From CAZXDL01 sp964639505 (GTDB lineage: Bacteria; Patescibacteriota; Saccharimonadia; Saccharimonadales; UBA4665), in contig CAZXDL010000015.1 in assembly GCA_964639505.1 (NCBI GenBank), forward strand, positions 1 through 16,611: a stretch of 16,611 nucleotides of DNA, in the 5' to 3' direction. Shown here one piece after another: positions 5,599 to 12,938 of the stretch (the first letter of the stretch is position 1; every line of letters begins with the position of its first letter). Position numbers and translations under genes: made by a program. A model generated the notes under the pieces. The model worked only from the letters and a program-made list of their open reading frames with translations, was not told where the DNA came from and made no database searches.

Positions 5599-6801
5599 TC
5601 ACTTTTTAAGAGCTGGCAGTCGGCTCGAAGCCTTTAAAAGCATCACTCCTACAAATCCGGATATTATTGATGCGGCGAAAACACCTAAAATTGCTGCATT
5701 TTGAAAATCGGAATTAGAGTTATAAGCAAGATCGGCTATCAAGATAGATATCGTAAATCCAATACCAGCAATAAACCCGACGCCTAATATCTGTATCCAG
5801 TTAACACCTCGGGGCTTATGAGCGATTTTTAGTTTTGCCGAGATCCAGCCTCCCGCAAAAATACCGACCGGTTTTCCGATAAATAAACCTAGGGCAACAC
5901 CAACAAACACCATAAGTCCATTCCCATGCGACAGTGATACCTTACTAAAATCAAGCCCCGCATTTGCAAATACAAAGAGTGGGACTATTAGAAATGCAGT
6001 TACAGGAAGCAACATATCTTCTACGATTTCAGATCCTTGCAAATTCGATGCATTCGCACGCCTAGTGGTAAGAGGGGCGATAATGGCGATAATAACACCC
6101 GCAATCGTCCCAGTAATGCCTGCCATAAGTAAGCAATACCACATAGCAAACCCAAACACGGCAAAGCTCACTAGTCTCAGCTTTTTTGACCTTGCATATA
6201 TTAATAAAATGCTTAACCCTATCGCCGCCATTAAAAAGAACATGTTGGTTGGCCGACTGTAATATAAACCAATAACGGTAATAGAAATTATGTCGTCAAT
6301 TATTGCGACGGCAAGTAAAAATATTTTTAGATTTCTCGGTATTTTTCTACCTAATAACCCGATCACACCAAGTGCAATTGCTGTATCTGTAGAAATTGGG
6401 ATCGCCCAACCAGTGCTCTCTGGCGGGTAGGGGTTTAGTGCAGAAAATATCAGGGCGGGCACAACCATACCACCAATTGCACAAAAAACTAAAAATGATG
6501 CCTTCTTCCATGATCTTAGTTCTCCATCAATAAATTCACGTTTTATCTCTAGAACAACTACTAAAAAGAATATGGCCATTAAGCCTTCGTTTATCCAATG
6601 CTGGAGATCAAAAGTAATTGCACCGAGTGTGAAGTCTTGTTGTAAGAAGCTAAAATACGCACTTGACCATTTGCTGTTGGCTAAAATTAACGCGGTTATA
6701 GCAGCGATAAAAATAAGAATGCTGCTGCGTCTTTCCTCTTTGAGAACATACGATAAGACGTTGCGGGGAGCTAACTTTGAGATTTTTCTTTTTTGGCCCA
6801 T
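5599..6801 (-). CDS. nhaA: Na+/H+ antiporter NhaA
   Basis: Inner-membrane electrogenic antiporter, expelling Na+ (or Li+) in exchange for protons; pH and salt homeostasis. Seen in 400 aa (family about 380-400): FFLVVVLEIKRE (78-89), STDTA with Asp139, AIIDD with the ion-binding pair Asp169-Asp170, FIGKPVG with Lys310 and GIGFTISILIADLAY (346-360). About 12 hydrophobic segments. All residues needed for transport are present. It is transcribed alone on the minus strand between plus-strand neighbours. Confidence 0.95.
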   Translation of the reverse strand: MGQKRKISKLAPRNVLSYVLKEERRSSILIFIAAITALILANSKWSSAYFSFLQQDFTLGAITFDLQHWINEGLMAIFFLVVVLEIKREFIDGELRSWKKASFLVFCAIGGMVVPALIFSALNPYPPESTGWAIPISTDTAIALGVIGLLGRKIPRNLKIFLLAVAIIDDIISITVIGLYYSRPTNMFFLMAAIGLSILLIYARSKKLRLVSFAVFGFAMWYCLLMAGITGTIAGVIIAIIAPLTTRRANASNLQGSEIVEDMLLPVTAFLIVPLFVFANAGLDFSKVSLSHGNGLMVFVGVALGLFIGKPVGIFAGGWISAKLKIAHKPRGVNWIQILGVGFIAGIGFTISILIADLAYNSNSDFQNAAILGVFAASIISGFVGVMLLKASSRLPALKK

Positions 6802-6811
6802 CTGTAGCTAC

Positions 6812-6820
6812 ATCTTAACA
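6812..6820 (-). promoter_or_regulatory. Possible extended -10 of nhaA
   Basis: On the minus strand TGT plus TAAGAT, ten bases before the nhaA ATG, predicting a leader of only about four bases. Weak evidence. Confidence 0.35.
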
Positions 6821-6853
6821 TTTGTTTAATTAAGCATGGGCATGATTGATCTT

Positions 6854-6862
6854 TGCTAAAAT
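6854..6862 (+). promoter_or_regulatory. Extended -10 promoter at the head of the 6869 gene
   Basis: TGC plus TAAAAT (6857-6862), six bases, ATG 6869. Leaderless mRNA predicted. Confidence 0.55.
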
Positions 6863-6868
6863 CAACCT

Positions 6869-7128
6869 ATGTCAGACTCAAGGCAATCCTATAATCAAAG
6901 GCAGTTGGCTTTCCAAGAGTTAGTCATTGGAACTCTTATTTACACTTTGGTACTTGGACTTTTCAACGATTACACCTCGATCGTTTACGCCAAAAGCTTT
7001 TCGACGATATTTTTTGCATCGATAGTTTTAGAGATTCTCACCTATATCGCCTTTCAATTAAAACGAAAAGTCATTAAATGGCTGGGTCGACACGACGGCA
7101 CAATCTATAAATTTTTGAAATTTCTCGG
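6869..7128 (+). CDS. Membrane protein of unknown function, 3' end lost in the gap
   Basis: About 86 residues visible before the N run. Hydrophobic segments at about 18-35 and 45-62, with a basic stretch (FQLKRKVIKW) after the second. I recognise no named family. The reading frame happens to continue open through 100 N into the DUF2177 sequence, but that join is an accident of the placeholder length: the far side is a recognisable separate family with its own N-terminal region. Treat as a 3'-truncated gene. Confidence 0.6.
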
Positions 7129-7228
7129 NNNNNNNNNNNNNNNNNNNNNNNNNNNNNNNNNNNNNNNNNNNNNNNNNNNNNNNNNNNNNNNNNNNNNNNN
7201 NNNNNNNNNNNNNNNNNNNNNNNNNNNN
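7129..7228. other. Assembly gap (100 N)
   Basis: Exactly 100 N, the conventional placeholder for a scaffold gap of unknown size. It hides the end of the 6869 gene and the start of the DUF2177 gene. Confidence 0.98.
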
Positions 7229-7615
7229 TACATAACCTCACTTTTTACGATGGCTGTGCTCGATGCGGCCTGGCTCGGTCTAATTGCCCCGTCGTTTTAT
7301 AAAAAGCATATCGGCTTCTTATTGGCAGACAAACCAAATTGGTTTGCAGCGGTAGCTTTTTATCTGATATTTATTTTGGGAGTTACAGCTTTTGTGGTTT
7401 ACCCAGGCTGGAAAGACGCGCATAGCCTGATTAAAGTCGCTGCGCTTGGTGGATTATTCGGTTTGGTGACATACGCTACATACGATCTTACTAATCAGTC
7501 CACCATAAAAAATTGGCCAGCCGTAGTAACAGTTGTTGATATCATTTGGGGAATAATAATAACCGCTGCCGTTTCTGTTGTAGCTGTCTCGATACTTAAA
7601 GCTATCATTAAATAA
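7229..7615 (+). CDS. DUF2177 family membrane protein, 5' end lost in the gap
   Basis: 128 residues visible; the family is about 135 aa, so only a few N-terminal residues are missing. Seen: DAAWLGLIAPSFYKK near the start, a Leu-rich middle TM, GLFGLVTYATYDLTNQ and NWPAVVTVVDIIWG near the end, all typical of DUF2177. Four TM segments. Function unknown. It is followed after four bases by a DUF1295 protein; in many bacteria these two families occur close together, often near fatty-acid-modifying genes (from general knowledge). Confidence 0.8.
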   Translation, partial: YITSLFTMAVLDAAWLGLIAPSFYKKHIGFLLADKPNWFAAVAFYLIFILGVTAFVVYPGWKDAHSLIKVAALGGLFGLVTYATYDLTNQSTIKNWPAVVTVVDIIWGIIITAAVSVVAVSILKAIIK

Positions 7616-7619
7616 GTCC

Positions 7620-8405
7620 ATGCCCAGCGAATTGCTTAACACGTTAAGTTTTACGACGATTGTTGTTTGGGTTTATATGTCAATCTGGTACATCATCGCT
7701 TTAATTATTAAACGTAATGATGTCGCCGATATAGCTTGGGGGCTCGGTTTTGTAGTTGCCAGCGTAGCCAGTTTACTTTTTACCGGCAACCAGTCCCTGA
7801 CGGCAGTTTTGACCACCGCTCTTGTACTTATTTGGGGACTTAGGCTGTCGTGGCACATTGGTCAAAGAAATATCAAAAAATCTGAGGATTATCGTTATAA
7901 AGCATGGCGTGAACAATGGGGTAAATGGTTGCCTATCAGGTCGTACCTACAAATTTTTATCTTGCAAGGATTGTTGATGCTGATTATTGTTTCCCCTGTT
8001 TTGATAATTAACACTTACGCCGAAAGCGGTGTTTACCCTGTTGTCGTTATCGGTGCGATTGTATGGCTCGTTGGATTTATATTTGAGAGTGTTGGCGATA
8101 GGCAGCTCAAAAACTTCCTTCGAAATCCAAAAAACAAAGGTAAGTTAATGACCGAGGGGCTGTGGCAATACTCTAGGCATCCTAACTATTTTGGCGAAAT
8201 TACTCAGTGGTGGGCGATCGGGCTTATCGCCCTTTCGTGCAGCTATGGCTGGCTCGGTTTAGTCGGACCAGCCATGATCACCTATCTTATAGTTAAGGTT
8301 TCGGGAGTGCCATTACTCGAGAATAAATACGCCGATCGGCCCGACTTTAAAGCCTATAAACTCCGCACCAGCATGCTAATCCCCCTCCCCCCAAAAAATG
8401 GATAA
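7620..8405 (+). CDS. DUF1295 / steroid 5-alpha-reductase-like membrane protein
   Basis: 261 aa, six to seven TM segments. Seen: DIAWGLGF (37-44), WGLRLSWHIGQRN (72-84) and the family signature GLWQYSRHPNYFGE (180-193), which in related membrane reductases and methyltransferases lies near the cofactor site. Substrate unknown; a lipid-modifying membrane enzyme is the usual guess. Starts four bases after the DUF2177 stop and overlaps the next gene by eight bases, so it is translated as part of one operon. The last codons lie in a C-rich tract, giving the PLPP tail. Confidence 0.88.
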   Translation: MPSELLNTLSFTTIVVWVYMSIWYIIALIIKRNDVADIAWGLGFVVASVASLLFTGNQSLTAVLTTALVLIWGLRLSWHIGQRNIKKSEDYRYKAWREQWGKWLPIRSYLQIFILQGLLMLIIVSPVLIINTYAESGVYPVVVIGAIVWLVGFIFESVGDRQLKNFLRNPKNKGKLMTEGLWQYSRHPNYFGEITQWWAIGLIALSCSYGWLGLVGPAMITYLIVKVSGVPLLENKYADRPDFKAYKLRTSMLIPLPPKNG

Positions 8406-9012
8406 AGTAGATTACAAAAAAGAACTCAAGCAGTTTTATGCCGCGAAGGTTGGCAAGCCAGTTGTGGTGCAGGTTCCAAAGATGAACTTTATTATGATTG
8501 ACGGCAAGGGCGACCCTAATACTAGTCAGCAATATATCGACGCAATTCAAACCCTTTACCCAGTTGCCTATACGATTAAGTTCACCAGCAAAAACAAATA
8601 TGGCAAAGATTTTGGCGTTATGCCGCTTGAAGGATTGTGGTGGACCGAGAATATGGCAGATTTTTCCACCGATGATAAAAGCAATTGGCTTTGGACGGCC
8701 ATGATCATGCAGCCCAATGATGTAAGCGAGGAACTTTATAAGCAGGCAGTCGAGCAGGTTCGGTTGAAACAAGCTCCCAAAGCAATCGACAAGATACGCT
8801 TTGAGTCGTATGATGAAGGCCGAGCAGCTCAAGTTTTGCATGTCGGTCCATACGCGGATGAAGGTCCAACTATTCAGCATCTCCATCAATTTATTCGCGA
8901 ACAAGGTGGAGTATTAGAGGAAAGTAATAAGCACCATCACGAAATTTATCTAGGCGACCCTCGGCGCACGGCTCCGGAAAAACTTAAAACTATTATTCGA
9001 CAACCCTTCTAA
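8398..9012 (+). CDS. GyrI-like small-molecule-binding protein
   Basis: 204 aa. Seen: VPKMNFIMIDGKGDPNTS near residues 26-43, PVAYTIKF, VMPLEGLWW, and a second half ending in HVGPYADEGPTI and HHHEIYLGD, the pattern of the stand-alone GyrI-like (SHV fold) family. These bind, and in some cases hydrolyse, hydrophobic small molecules and are related to multidrug-sensing regulator domains; no DNA-binding domain is present here. The ATG lies inside the end of the DUF1295 gene (8-base overlap, ATGGATAA), indicating translational coupling. A link between a lipid-type membrane enzyme and a ligand-binding protein is inference. Confidence 0.85.
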   Translation: MDKVDYKKELKQFYAAKVGKPVVVQVPKMNFIMIDGKGDPNTSQQYIDAIQTLYPVAYTIKFTSKNKYGKDFGVMPLEGLWWTENMADFSTDDKSNWLWTAMIMQPNDVSEELYKQAVEQVRLKQAPKAIDKIRFESYDEGRAAQVLHVGPYADEGPTIQHLHQFIREQGGVLEESNKHHHEIYLGDPRRTAPEKLKTIIRQPF

Positions 9013-9034
9013 ATCTCCAAAGTCCGGAGCATTA

Positions 9035-9068
9035 TGTCTTAAGTCTAGGCTTTTTGTGTCTTAGGTCT
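9035..9068 (+). repeat. Imperfect 12-base direct repeat
   Basis: TGTCTTAAGTCT at 9035-9046 and TGTCTTAGGTCT at 9057-9068, 11 of 12 identical and 22 bases apart (two helical turns). It sits after the GyrI-like gene. Function unknown. Confidence 0.4.
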
Positions 9069-9074
9069 TTTGGG

Positions 9075-9104
9075 GTTGGCCACTCAGTGGCCAACTCTAT
9101 TAGT
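9075..9104 (+). terminator. Probable terminator after the GyrI-like gene
   Basis: A perfect 9-bp stem GTTGGCCAC / GTGGCCAAC, loop TCA, followed by TCTATTAGTT, which is T-rich but interrupted. It lies 62 bases after the operon stop codon. Medium confidence because the T-run is poor. Confidence 0.55.
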
Positions 9105-9175
9105 TTTAACAACAAAAGTCGTCGAATAATTTAATATTTAACCAAACGGGGCACTCTAGACGCCAGAAAGGGTTT

Positions 9176-9185
9176 TGTATAAAAT
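9176..9185 (+). promoter_or_regulatory. -10 region of the pilin-like gene
   Basis: TGTATAAAAT; TAAAAT (9180-9185) lies six bases before ATG 9192. No Shine-Dalgarno site. Leaderless mRNA predicted. Confidence 0.5.
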
Positions 9186-9191
9186 GCGCTT

Positions 9192-9941
9192 ATGAATAAA
9201 AACAAAAAACAATCTGGATTTAGTGCAGTTGAAGGCTTGTTAATATTGATTCTGGTCGGGCTGGTCAGCTTTATAGGATATTACGTTTGGAATGCTAATA
9301 AAGAATCGTCGGATATTAGCACTCCTCAAACAACTACATCAAACAAATCCGCGACCGTAACAAAAACTACTAAATTTACAGATAAAGACAATGTATACAG
9401 TCTTCAGCTCCCCGAAAACTGGCAAGCAAAATACCTTGAGCCAGTGGCAAATACATCTAACGCATCGGCTAGTGAGCCTTTTTCTGGTTCATTTTTAACT
9501 ATAATCCCTGGTGATTTTAAAGCAATCGAGGGAGAAAACACCTGGGTAGCTTCGATTGTTGTGGTTGATTTATCGGATAAAGCGACTGATCTTGACGGAA
9601 ATCCGACCCGCTCGCTGGCTGAATTAAAAAAATCAGTTCTAAATGCATCGGCTGACAAAAACGCCATAAATAAGGACCTGGTCATTAACGGCGCAAAAGC
9701 CTGGCGACACGAAGAGAACTTCAAAGATCATAGTGCAACCGGTCCTCCAGAGGTGCTTGGTGGATATCGCGATGTTACCTATTACATATCTAAAGACGAT
9801 GAAAAGGGCGTGATATTAACAATGCGAGTTTACCAACATGAATCGACAAACTATCAGGGCACAAAAATATCGTCCGCCTATAATTACACTAAATACCTGC
9901 CGCAGGTTGAAGCAATCGCTAAGAGCATTAATCTAAATTAA
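9192..9941 (+). CDS. Type IV pilin-like surface protein
   Basis: 249 aa. Seen: a short basic leader ending in SG, then FSAVE followed by a 19-residue hydrophobic stretch (about 15-34), matching the class III (prepilin) signal with cleavage between Gly9 and Phe10 and the conserved Glu at mature position 5. A Ser/Thr-rich linker (about 38-62) leads to a globular domain beginning YSLQLPENWQ, which resembles PsbP-like lipoprotein domains. Predicted to be processed by a prepilin peptidase and either assembled in a pilus or anchored in the membrane. No peptidase or ATPase gene lies nearby. Twenty-three bases separate it from the next gene, which has its own promoter. Confidence 0.7.
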   Translation: MNKNKKQSGFSAVEGLLILILVGLVSFIGYYVWNANKESSDISTPQTTTSNKSATVTKTTKFTDKDNVYSLQLPENWQAKYLEPVANTSNASASEPFSGSFLTIIPGDFKAIEGENTWVASIVVVDLSDKATDLDGNPTRSLAELKKSVLNASADKNAINKDLVINGAKAWRHEENFKDHSATGPPEVLGGYRDVTYYISKDDEKGVILTMRVYQHESTNYQGTKISSAYNYTKYLPQVEAIAKSINLN

Positions 9942-9948
9942 GCTACTT

Positions 9949-9957
9949 TGGTATACT
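9949..9957 (+). promoter_or_regulatory. Extended -10 promoter of the GH25-like gene
   Basis: TGG plus TATACT (9952-9957), seven bases, ATG 9965. The core CTTTGGTATACT is identical to that at 5261-5272. Confidence 0.55.
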
Positions 9958-9964
9958 AGAATAT

Positions 9965-10795
9965 ATGAAAAGAATATTGTCTAGCTTATTGTTGAGCCTA
10001 ACCGCCCTCCTGGTAATAGCTCCAAGCGCGCTGGCTGCGAAACCTTCTACAAATACCGCAAGCAATACTCCACTTGGTATCGACATTTCTTACCCTCAAT
10101 GTGGCAAGCAAGTGCCTAAGACTCAAGCCTTTGGCATCATTGGCATAAACGGCGGCTTAGCAACCACCACCAACAGCTGCTTAAAAGATCAATTAGTTTG
10201 GGCCAACAAATCACTTGGCGGTACTTCTCAAGAAAAGATCCAAGTTTACGTCAACACCGCTAACCCCGGCGGCCTCGGCACTTCATCATGGCCAACTAGC
10301 AGTACTTCGCAAAACCCAATCGGGGAGTGTAACGGCGGCGACACACTAGCCTGCGCCTGGCAATACGGCTGGAATCGCGCGAGCGAGGACGTGACTGATC
10401 GCTTTACACCAGCTGCAACCAAGGCAGGCATAAATACAGAGCCGGCGCAGTACACTTGGTGGCTTGATGTCGAAACCATGAATACCTGGAAAGCTCCGGT
10501 AACTAACTTTAATACCTTGAGCAACGCGACTGTATTAGAAGGCATGGCGGCATACTTCCAGTCAGTCGGCGGGCGAGTCGGGCTTTACTCGACAGGCTTT
10601 CAATGGAGTCAGATTGTCGGCAATTCTGTATCAAACACCAGTAATTTAAACGGTTTAAAAAACTGGCGACCAGGTGGAGCTAACTTAAGTACCGCCAAAC
10701 AAGCGTGCAACGCTTCCCCACTGACCGCCAACGGCACAATCACCTTAACCCAGTACATTTCAAAAAATCTCGACTACGACTATTCCTGCATATAG
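9965..10795 (+). CDS. Secreted GH25-like (lysozyme-type TIM-barrel) hydrolase
   Basis: 276 aa. Seen: a Sec signal peptide (KR, hydrophobic core, cleavage near ALA-A at about residue 24), then LGIDISYPQC, which fits the first catalytic-side Asp of GH25 muramidases; FGIIGINGG; YTWWLDVET with the Asp-x-Glu pair; RVGLYSTGFQW; and a C-terminal ITLTQYIS. This order matches the barrel of GH25 / DUF1906-like proteins. Six cysteines suggest disulfides outside the cell. Probably cleaves peptidoglycan (own or host's), but activity is inferred from fold motifs. A DUF1906-type non-muramidase is the alternative. The next gene encodes a holin-like membrane protein. Confidence 0.7.
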   Translation: MKRILSSLLLSLTALLVIAPSALAAKPSTNTASNTPLGIDISYPQCGKQVPKTQAFGIIGINGGLATTTNSCLKDQLVWANKSLGGTSQEKIQVYVNTANPGGLGTSSWPTSSTSQNPIGECNGGDTLACAWQYGWNRASEDVTDRFTPAATKAGINTEPAQYTWWLDVETMNTWKAPVTNFNTLSNATVLEGMAAYFQSVGGRVGLYSTGFQWSQIVGNSVSNTSNLNGLKNWRPGGANLSTAKQACNASPLTANGTITLTQYISKNLDYDYSCI

Positions 10796-10810
10796 CAAGC
10801 TTCAAAGGTT

Positions 10811-10819
10811 TGATATACT
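10811..10819 (+). promoter_or_regulatory. Extended -10 promoter of the holin-like gene
   Basis: TGA plus TATACT (10814-10819), six bases, ATG 10826. Leaderless mRNA predicted. Confidence 0.55.
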
Positions 10820-10825
10820 ACCGAT

Positions 10826-11221
10826 ATGATCCGATTACTCGCTAGCCTCGTTCTGACTCTGTTGGCAAATACTGTCGGGCTGGTAATCGCCTCGATTCTA
10901 TTAGACGGTTTCACGATCAACAGCCTCGCCTTTGTAACTGCAGTCTTGATTTTTACAGTTACTGAAGTAGTAGCCGGTCCTCTGCTGGCAAAAATAGCCT
11001 TATCAAACGTACCGTCATTGCTGGGTGGTATTGCTTTGGTCACCACGTTTGTCGGCTTGCTGGTTACCGACATCTTTTCTGACGGACTATCGATTAGTGG
11101 TGTTTCAACCTGGATACTGGCGACATTGATTGTCTGGCTCTGTGCGTTAATTGCTAACCTGTTGTTACCCTTAGTAATCTTTAAAAAGGCTCTCGACAAA
11201 AAACAGGCCAATTCAAAATAG
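10826..11221 (+). CDS. Phage-holin-4-like (PF04020 type) membrane protein
   Basis: 131 aa with four TM segments (about 3-26, 32-50, 63-82, 90-112) and a short basic tail. The spacing and the N-terminal LLANTVGLVIASILLDGF resemble the holin-4 family, which is widespread in bacterial chromosomes and usually not proven to be a holin. Located 30 bases after the GH25-like gene and four bases before a DUF1801 gene, so it is probably co-transcribed with the latter. A generic small membrane protein is the main alternative. Confidence 0.55.
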   Translation: MIRLLASLVLTLLANTVGLVIASILLDGFTINSLAFVTAVLIFTVTEVVAGPLLAKIALSNVPSLLGGIALVTTFVGLLVTDIFSDGLSISGVSTWILATLIVWLCALIANLLLPLVIFKKALDKKQANSK

Positions 11222-11225
11222 GATC

Positions 11226-11570
11226 ATGTCTGAAATCGATAATTACCTAGATCAGCTTGACCCCTTGCAGCGTAAAGAGTTAGAACAGATTAGGCAGACT
11301 GTTAAAACACTCGTACCAGAGGCACAGGAAGTCATCACATACGGCCTGCCTGGTTTCAAATACAAGGGAAAATATCTGTTTGCTTACGGCGGATTTAAAG
11401 ATCACATGAGCGTATTTCCAGGAGCTGATCCAATCGCCAGTACTCAGCAAAAGCTAAAAGGCTATAAAATATCTAAAGGCACTATTCAGTTCACGCTCAA
11501 CATGCCTCTGCCAAAAGAAATTATCAAAGAATTAGTTGAAACGCGACTCAAAGCGATCAATGCCAAGTGA
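11226..11570 (+). CDS. DUF1801 (YdhG-like) protein
   Basis: 114 aa, soluble. Seen: the N-terminal IDNYLDQLDPLQRKELEQIR helix, PEAQEVITYGLPGFKYKG in the middle, and the conserved KGYKISKGTIQFTLNMPLP near the end: the standard DUF1801 pattern. The family has a frataxin-like fold and members have been called iron chaperones, but function is unsettled. Begins four bases after the holin-like stop codon with no good Shine-Dalgarno site, so it is probably translated by coupling. Confidence 0.9.
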   Translation: MSEIDNYLDQLDPLQRKELEQIRQTVKTLVPEAQEVITYGLPGFKYKGKYLFAYGGFKDHMSVFPGADPIASTQQKLKGYKISKGTIQFTLNMPLPKEIIKELVETRLKAINAK

Positions 11571-11603
11571 GACAAGTTTTTAGAGGCATGTAGGTGATGG
11601 TAA

Positions 11604-11637
11604 TATAATAGACAAAATTGAATTGTAGTTGTATAAT
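11604..11637 (+). promoter_or_regulatory. Two tandem TATAAT boxes before the 421-aa gene
   Basis: TATAAT at 11604-11609 and again at 11632-11637. The second has TAGACA (11609-11614) as a -35 with a 17-base spacer. Each is followed by a similar A-rich stretch. The downstream one predicts a leader of about 28 bases with a GGGAG site. Confidence 0.55.
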
Positions 11638-11672
11638 ACAAAACGAATACCGGTGGGAGAAAGCGTTAAAAA

Positions 11673-12938
11673 GTGGCAAAGAAAGCATCCCCTAAAACCA
11701 GCGTCAACGCACTTAAGGCTGAAAACGCCAAACTCAAAGCCGAAAACAAGAAGTTAGCTGCCAAGACCAGTAAAAAAAATTCCGGCAGCTTAGGCCGTAC
11801 TTTTTGGCGCCGTCTAGGTGTAGGAATCTTAATATTCTTTGCAGTCGTGCTCGTAACGCTCGGTAATATTGTGTTTTGGACTGGCAATACAATAGTAAAA
11901 CAAGACCGCTTTGTTGCTGCTACCGCTCCTATCATCCAAAATCAAGAAGTTCAGCAGGCAGTCGCTCTGTATACGACAAATCAAATATTTGATAATGTCG
12001 ACGTCGAGCAAATAACTCAAGATGCACTACCGGAAAAGGCAAAATTCCTCGCCCCACAATTAACCTCACAACTTAAGGGTCAGACAAATTCCCTTTTAAA
12101 CAAAGCCGTTTCAAGCGATAGGTTCGTCGATCGCTGGAATAAAACCTCTGCCAAGTGGCATGATCGAGTAATTACATTTGCGACCAATTACAAAGGCAAC
12201 GGTGACATCAGCCTAAATGACATTTATACCCAGGTATCATCTCAACTCTCAACGACTAAATTGTCGTTTTTGGCCAACAAAAAATTACCGCCAAAGGCCG
12301 GCAATTTGACTGTAATCAACTCAAAATCTTTACCTACAATTCATCGTGTTATAACCAAAATTGACACCTGGAGAATTTTGTCGATTGTACTCCTGGTCAT
12401 TACTGTGAGTGCGGCTGTTCTGCTTAGCAAAGGTCGTCAAGGACGCCGCCGCACACTTTACTTGTTTAGCCTTTCTACAGCCGCAGCAATGGCATTAACA
12501 TTGATCGCTAGGAACGCTGGCATCGAAAATATTGTTGGTCGGGCCGATCCGCAATATGCTGACGGCGTAAGAAGCGCTCTGCAGATTTTAACTCAATCCT
12601 TGTTTGTACAAACAGTTACCATTATGGTGACCGCTCTACTAGTTGGTTTTGTAGCCTGGATAACCGGCCAATCGCGATCAGCACTGGCTGTAAAAAATCA
12701 GGGTGTATACGTATTAACTGGCCGTGTTCACGAGAGCTTATTTGGCTCGAGCACCAGTAGCGTGGTCAAGTGGTTCCAAAACTACAAACGACAAATTCAG
12801 TGGTCAATCGTAGTGGTCTTGACGTTTATGATGCTGATTGTTCGGCTGACTCCCAAGTCGTTAACCATATATGCCACACTCATCCTACTGCTAGTCCTGA
12901 TCGTTGAGGCTATTGGCGCCCAGCCCGACAAGAAATAG
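11673..12938 (+). CDS. Membrane protein with coiled-coil N-terminus, actinobacterial-like
   Basis: 421 aa, GTG start. Seen: a lysine-rich heptad region (about 12-36) that should form a coiled coil inside the cell, TM1 at about 50-71, an outside domain of about 155 residues starting VKQDRFVAATAPIIQN, then TM segments at about 233-253, 262-280, 308-331, 370-390 and 394-413. The segment DRFVAATAPI...QEVQQAVA resembles a family of actinobacterial integral membrane proteins of unknown function, from memory. The purine-rich GGGAG at 11655-11659 lies 13 bases before the GTG, longer than usual. Ends with its stop codon directly abutting the convergent MFS stop. Function unknown. Confidence 0.75.
   Translation: MAKKASPKTSVNALKAENAKLKAENKKLAAKTSKKNSGSLGRTFWRRLGVGILIFFAVVLVTLGNIVFWTGNTIVKQDRFVAATAPIIQNQEVQQAVALYTTNQIFDNVDVEQITQDALPEKAKFLAPQLTSQLKGQTNSLLNKAVSSDRFVDRWNKTSAKWHDRVITFATNYKGNGDISLNDIYTQVSSQLSTTKLSFLANKKLPPKAGNLTVINSKSLPTIHRVITKIDTWRILSIVLLVITVSAAVLLSKGRQGRRRTLYLFSLSTAAAMALTLIARNAGIENIVGRADPQYADGVRSALQILTQSLFVQTVTIMVTALLVGFVAWITGQSRSALAVKNQGVYVLTGRVHESLFGSSTSSVVKWFQNYKRQIQWSIVVVLTFMMLIVRLTPKSLTIYATLILLLVLIVEAIGAQPDKK

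Noticed and set aside
8388..8399. C-rich then A-rich run as a programmed slippage site
   Set aside because: Both flanking genes read normally with an 8-base overlap, so no frameshift is needed to explain them.
8347..8904. 185-codon open frame on the minus strand
   Set aside because: It is antisense to the well-supported GyrI-like gene, and its translation shows no family features.
10780..11211. 143-codon minus-strand frame opposite the holin-like gene
   Set aside because: Antisense shadow; the plus frame has four clear TM segments and a promoter.
9965..11221. Prophage lysis cassette
   Set aside because: No capsid, terminase, tail or integrase gene nearby, and the enzyme has its own signal peptide; an ordinary chromosomal surface cluster is more likely.
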